Shown here piece after piece: positions 59,363-64,000 of a stretch of 64,000 nucleotides of DNA. The notes below the pieces were generated by a model. The model saw nothing but the letters and a program-made list of their open reading frames with translations, ran no database searches and had not been told where the DNA came from. The stretch is from Planosporangium thailandense (lineage in GTDB: Bacteria > Actinomycetota > Actinomycetes > Mycobacteriales > Micromonosporaceae), in NCBI RefSeq assembly GCF_011947195.1, contig NZ_JAATVY010000014.1, positions 96,250 to 160,249 of the forward strand, read 5' to 3'. Every line of letters starts with the position of its first letter. Within the stretch, counting starts at the first letter, position 1. A program made the translations under genes and the position numbers.

Positions 59363-59848
59363 TCAGCTGCAGACCTTGGCCAAGTTGGCGTTGCCGCTCT
59401 GGACGGTGTTGTTCATGTCATTCATGCTGGCGTCACCGGACTCCAGTTTGGTTACTTCCGCGGCGAGGCTATTGACCGTCTTCTGTAGCTCGGGGTTGCT
59501 CGCCCTGGCTGCCTCTGATTGCAGGCTATTGGCCCATTCCTTGGTTAGCGCGTTCATCTGGTCTACATACTTCTGCCCGCTCGCCTCGTCGGCGCCCTGC
59601 GCTGCCAGCTGCAGGATCTGGTTGAACAGGGTCGTGAACTTTGCGGGGTAGTCGGTGTTGAGCTGCTTTACGGCATCGCACACTTGCGAGGTGTTCGCGG
59701 CCAGGTCAGTGGTTGGACTCGCCGCGGCAGTGGCGGTCGGAGTCGTGGTAGCGGCGTCGTGGGAGCTGGACCCACTCTGGGAAGAATTACCGCAGGCTGC
59801 CAGCAGGAGAACGCCTACGCAGGCTACACCTGTGATGAGACGTCGCAT
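59363..59848 (-). CDS. Small lipoprotein, unknown function
   Basis: A 161-residue protein with a lipoprotein signal (RRLITGVACVGVLLLAACGN, lipobox LAAC), a Ser/Thr/Ala-rich linker (SSHDAATTTPTATAAASPTT), and a helical domain (VCDAVKQLNTDYPAKFTTLF; MNALTKEWANSLQSEAARAS) with one cysteine near each end (VCDAV and KVCS) that may form a disulfide. AAGGAG lies eight bases before the ATG. No family beyond hypothetical lipoprotein is recognised. It is a single minus-strand gene. Confidence 0.8.
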   Translation of the reverse strand: MRRLITGVACVGVLLLAACGNSSQSGSSSHDAATTTPTATAAASPTTDLAANTSQVCDAVKQLNTDYPAKFTTLFNQILQLAAQGADEASGQKYVDQMNALTKEWANSLQSEAARASNPELQKTVNSLAAEVTKLESGDASMNDMNNTVQSGNANLAKVCS

Positions 59849-60025
59849 TTGGGGGCTCCTTACAAACATGGGGTGGGCGGCATACTCTCGGCACAAAGGT
59901 GGGTAGAGCGACTCGGGCCAAGATCGCCGCCGTGATGATATTTGTGGGCTGCGGGAGGACCACCGCGAATGGCCCTGCAGCAAACTACGATGGCGCAGAC
60001 GTGGGGCGGGCAGGAAGATCGGCCG

Positions 60026-60115
60026 ATGCTACGGATCAGCGAGCCGGCCAAACTCGCCGGCACCACCGTTCGCACCATTCCCGTGCAGGAATCGGCAGGC
60101 TACCGCTGGTACGGC
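60026..60115 (+). pseudogene. MerR-family regulator, N-terminal remnant
   Basis: The frame reads MLRISEPAKLAGTTVRTI, the helix-turn-helix opening of a MerR-family protein, but the following wing is degraded (PVQESAGYRWYGV where R-Y-Y-E-x-x-G-L is expected). The rest is missing: at about 60113 the sequence becomes an antisense SARP fragment. The product cannot be functional. Confidence 0.65.
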
Positions 60116-60196
60116 GTCGGGTGTGGATCGACGCCGAGTTCACGGCGGAGCGTGTGCCGCGTCCTCTGGTAGGCCTTGAGTGCCTCGCGATCCGCG
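60113..60196 (-). pseudogene. SARP C-terminal fragment
   Basis: The minus strand encodes ADREALKAYQRTRHTLRREL followed by GVDPHPT, which closely matches RIADALKTYRRTRQTLRREL and GIDPHPT of the intact SARP at 23022-23768. Only about 28 residues remain. It directly abuts the MerR remnant in opposite orientation, so this is rearranged debris. Confidence 0.75.
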
Positions 60197-60370
60197 AAGA
60201 ACCTCTTCGTTCTGCGGCTGCATCCGCAGGCCCGCGCGAGATCCTCCCGGACCACCGGCGTCCCCGTACGCGGCGCGTCACTGCTTCCAGCGGAGAATGT
60301 CCGTCCAAAGCGGACAACAAAGGCAAGGAGAGGACCTACTCCCTGCCACTCTCAACATATACCGCACCGG

Positions 60371-60389
60371 GGGTCTTGCGGCAAGGCCC
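60371..60389 (+). promoter_or_regulatory. Rifamycin-associated element (RAE) upstream of rox
   Basis: GGGTCTTGCGGCAAGGCCC matches, with one difference by my recollection, the 19-bp inverted-repeat RAE (GGGGCTTGCGGCAAGGCCC) reported upstream of actinomycete rifamycin-resistance genes. It lies 181 bp before the rox start on the same strand. It marks rifamycin-inducible genes and implies that this gene is induced by rifamycins. Confidence 0.78.
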
Positions 60390-60462
60390 GGGTCGTGGCG
60401 CAGAATCGTCGGCCGAGCCCAGAACCTATGGGAAATCTCGTATGGATCACACGGGACGTTGA

Positions 60463-62001
<1,539 letters not shown>

Positions 62002-62204
62002 CCGGTCCAGGTGGCAGAGCTTGCCGTGACGGCGATCCACCTTGGGTGGAACGAGTCGGCATCGTGTTGCGGTCGTGGCGGATCCCATAAACGCTGAGGC
62101 AGCGCTTACCGTCTCTGGCGGCTCGGCTGTCGCTGATGGACTCACTGGGTGTGTCCCATTTGGGTGTGACTGCCGACGTCGGCTTGGTCGGCACCGTGTG
62201 CGGC

Positions 62205-63029
62205 ATGACGTACGCCAGTGACCTGGCGGACGAGCAGTGGGCGCTGCTGGAACCGGTGTTCAACGCGCCGGGCAAGCGGGGACCCAGGCACGCACCCGAC
62301 CTGCGGAGCATGGTGGACGCGATGCTCTACATCTCCCACACCGGCTGCCGGTGGCGGTTCCTGCCCGAGTCGTTCAAGCCCTGGACGCGGGTGTGGTCGC
62401 AGTTCCGCCGCTGGTCGCGCAACGGCACCTGGACGCGAGCGTTGACGGTGCTGCACAAGGCGGCACGGGAGGCGGATGGCCGCGCCGAGCCGACGCCGTC
62501 GATGGTGGTCATCGACACTCACCTCGCCCGCGGGGCGTCCAACGGCGGGTTCACCTTCCACGACCGCGGCGGCCCCTACGGCCACACCAAAGGCGCCAAG
62601 CGCGTCGTGGCGGTCGACGTGACCGGGCTGCCTGTGGGTGCGCTGGTCGTGCCGGCCTCCACCCATGAGAACCGGGCCAGTGAGCTGATGCTGGCGCACC
62701 TGACTCGTCAGGGCGTCACCGGGCGGCTTGAACTGGTCCTGGTGGACCGGGGCGTCAGCGCGGCCACTGCCCGCACGCTCGGCAGGCACCACGACCTCGA
62801 GCTGCGCCGAGTCGGGTGGGACGACAAGCAGCTGGTGTTGCGACCCATCCGGCACGCCTGGCGCGTCGAGGTCGCCCACGGCCGCCTCGGACGCTCCCGC
62901 CGTCTTGCGAAGTCGTTCGAGAACACCACCACCTCGGCAACCGGCTGGCTCCAGGTCGCCTGCATCGCGACCACCCTGCGCCACCTGTCACGAGTACGTG
63001 CCCAGCGTGCACTCCCGCTCGCAGCGTGA
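62205..63029 (+). mobile_element. IS5-family transposase, apparently intact
   Basis: From ATG 62205 the product is 274 residues: YASDLADEQWALLEPVFNAP at the N-terminus, DAMLYISHTGCRWRFLPESF, MVVIDTHLARGASNGGFTFH (first Asp), LELVLVDRGVSAATARTLG (second Asp) and RPIRHAWRVEVAHGRLGRSR with RLAKSFENTTTSATGWLQVA at the C-terminal end. This is the DDE layout of IS5/IS1647-like elements of actinomycetes. An in-frame start at 62136 is possible. I could not define the terminal inverted repeats in 62002-62204 or 63030-63180, so the element boundaries are open. Confidence 0.88.
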
Positions 63030-63191
63030 CCGGGGGGATCGTCGAGCGGAATGCGGCATGAGTGAACCGGTGGCCCAGTGCGCCGGTGGCGTGGGTGTGA
63101 GCCGGGGAGGCACCGATCACTCGGTCCCGCATCGCCGGGGCGGACGGCGACCGTCGCGGGCCCGCGGATGTCGCGTCCGTACCATGCGGCC

Positions 63192-63977
63192 ATGCGGGTC
63201 CCGATCTTCCAGCTCGACGCCTTCACCACTCGCCGCTTCGCCGGCAACCCGGCCGCCGTGGTGGTGCTGGACCGGTTTCTTGATGACGCTCTATTGCAGG
63301 CCGTGGCCGCGGAGAACAACCTCGCCGAGACGGCGTTCGTCGTGCCGTCCGAGGGGCGGTACCGGCTGCGTTGGTTCACGCCGACAGTGGAAGTGCCATT
63401 GTGCGGGCACGCGACGCTGGCGGCGGGCGCCGTTGTCGTCGAGCGGCTGGAGCCCGGCCGCGACAGCGTCGTGTTCGACACCGCCAGTGGGCCGCTGACG
63501 GTCGACCGCGAGGACACCGCGTATCGGATGGAACTGCCCGTTCGCACGGTGCGCGCCGTGCCGCCGCCGCTGGCGTTGTCGGCCGCGCTCGGCGTCACAC
63601 CGGTGGAGACAGCGATCGACGGGAACAACTACCTCGCCCTGCTTTCCGGGGCCGACGACGTCCGGTCCCTCCAACCGGACCTCGCCGCGATCGCCCGTCT
63701 GGACCGGACCGGAGTCGTGGTGACCGCCGCCGGCGACGGCATGCACGACTTCGTCAGCCGGTACTTCGCACCGGCGAAGGGCATCCCCGAGGACCCGGTG
63801 ACCGGCGGAGCGCACTGCGCGCTCGTGCCGTTCTGGGCGGCACGGACGGGCAAGGACACCTTCTTCGCGTACCAGGCGTCGCGGCGCGGCGGTGAGCTGG
63901 CCTGCCGGCTCGTCGGCGACCGGGTGCAGCTGCACGGCTCGTGCGCGTTCTACCTCGAGGGCCACATCGAGCTCTGA
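63192..63977 (+). CDS. PhzF-family isomerase/epimerase
   Basis: A 261-residue protein of the PhzF/diaminopimelate-epimerase fold. The opening VPIFQLDAFTTRRFAGNPAA and the segment ENNLAETAFV (catalytic Glu of PhzF) are followed by PLCGHATLAAG and EDPVTGGAHCAL, all family signatures. In PhzF the reaction is isomerisation of 2,3-dihydro-3-hydroxyanthranilate; most homologues have other, unknown substrates and no phenazine genes are here. ATG 63192 is chosen for fit with the family N-terminus. It is 160 bp downstream of the transposase. Confidence 0.9.
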   Translation: MRVPIFQLDAFTTRRFAGNPAAVVVLDRFLDDALLQAVAAENNLAETAFVVPSEGRYRLRWFTPTVEVPLCGHATLAAGAVVVERLEPGRDSVVFDTASGPLTVDREDTAYRMELPVRTVRAVPPPLALSAALGVTPVETAIDGNNYLALLSGADDVRSLQPDLAAIARLDRTGVVVTAAGDGMHDFVSRYFAPAKGIPEDPVTGGAHCALVPFWAARTGKDTFFAYQASRRGGELACRLVGDRVQLHGSCAFYLEGHIEL

Positions 63978-64000
63978 CCCCCCGGCCGGTCGCGCGTCCA

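Noticed and set aside
63192..63977. Phenazine biosynthesis
   Set aside because: Only a PhzF-family homologue is present; other phz genes are absent and the family is widespread with other roles.

Overview
The window is high-GC actinobacterial DNA with GTG/TTG starts, 4-bp ATGA gene overlaps, a SARP regulator, an F420-dependent reductase-like protein, WXG100 proteins and AfsR-type regulation. A multi-hairpin palindrome at 59.13-59.19 kb resembles, from memory, a repeat common in Micromonosporaceae, so a Micromonospora-like host is my best guess. No complete tRNA or rRNA gene and no CRISPR array was seen.

Region 1 (1-14.2 kb) is a catabolic acyl-CoA island. It holds the end of an acyl-CoA ligase, an AtuA-family protein, a DUF4387 protein, a luciferase-like flavin oxidoreductase and an SDR in one tightly overlapping operon. 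A convergent minus-strand set follows (SDR, TMADH/old-yellow-enzyme-type oxidoreductase, decayed luciferase-like gene). Last is a plus-strand beta-oxidation set: thiolase, enoyl-CoA hydratase, HSD10-like SDR, 3-hydroxybutyryl-CoA dehydrogenase and a broken acyl-CoA dehydrogenase. Region 2 (14.2-16.4 kb) is mobile-element debris: IS630 and IS256 fragments, an HNH-like gene cut by the IS256 remnant, and a repeat shared with 35.6 kb.

Region 3 (16.4-29.2 kb) is flanked by two divergent, paralogous three-gene cassettes: XRE regulator, ImmA/IrrE-type zinc metalloprotease and MAB_1171c-type membrane protein. One is followed by an F420-type reductase and an amidohydrolase, the other by a cytochrome P450. 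Between them lie a neocarzinostatin-family secreted protein, a SARP, a GGDEF protein and unrecognised genes. I regard the duplicated cassette as the best candidate for an under-described system: an intracellular signalling or proteolysis switch attached to interchangeable enzymes.

Region 4 (29.5-33.5 kb) is a minus-strand WXG100/type VII substrate locus with no secretion machinery in view. Region 5 (33.6-39.4 kb) has a TetR-hemerythrin-SRPBCC operon, then a decayed integrated element: tyrosine recombinase fragment, tRNA-3'-end-like repeats at 35.64 and 39.26 kb, and small membrane and HEAT-repeat proteins.

Region 6 (39.5-52.3 kb) is a polyamine/amine utilisation locus: ALDH, DAO oxidase, family-1 glycosyltransferase, TetR, PotABCD-like ABC transporter, APH/maltokinase-like kinase, SIS protein and Tat-exported amine oxidase. 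The same TGAAT-N4-ATTCA palindrome lies in both divergent promoters, suggesting one TetR regulon. Region 7 (52.5-57.5 kb) is a nitric-oxide/oxygen stress locus: two flavohemoproteins, a hemerythrin-DUF2249 protein, a SufR-like regulator and a YwiC-like membrane protein. Region 8 (57.7-64 kb) has a DUF4190-like membrane protein, a lipoprotein, MerR and SARP debris, a rifampicin monooxygenase (rox) preceded by a rifamycin-associated element, an IS5 transposase and a PhzF-family protein.
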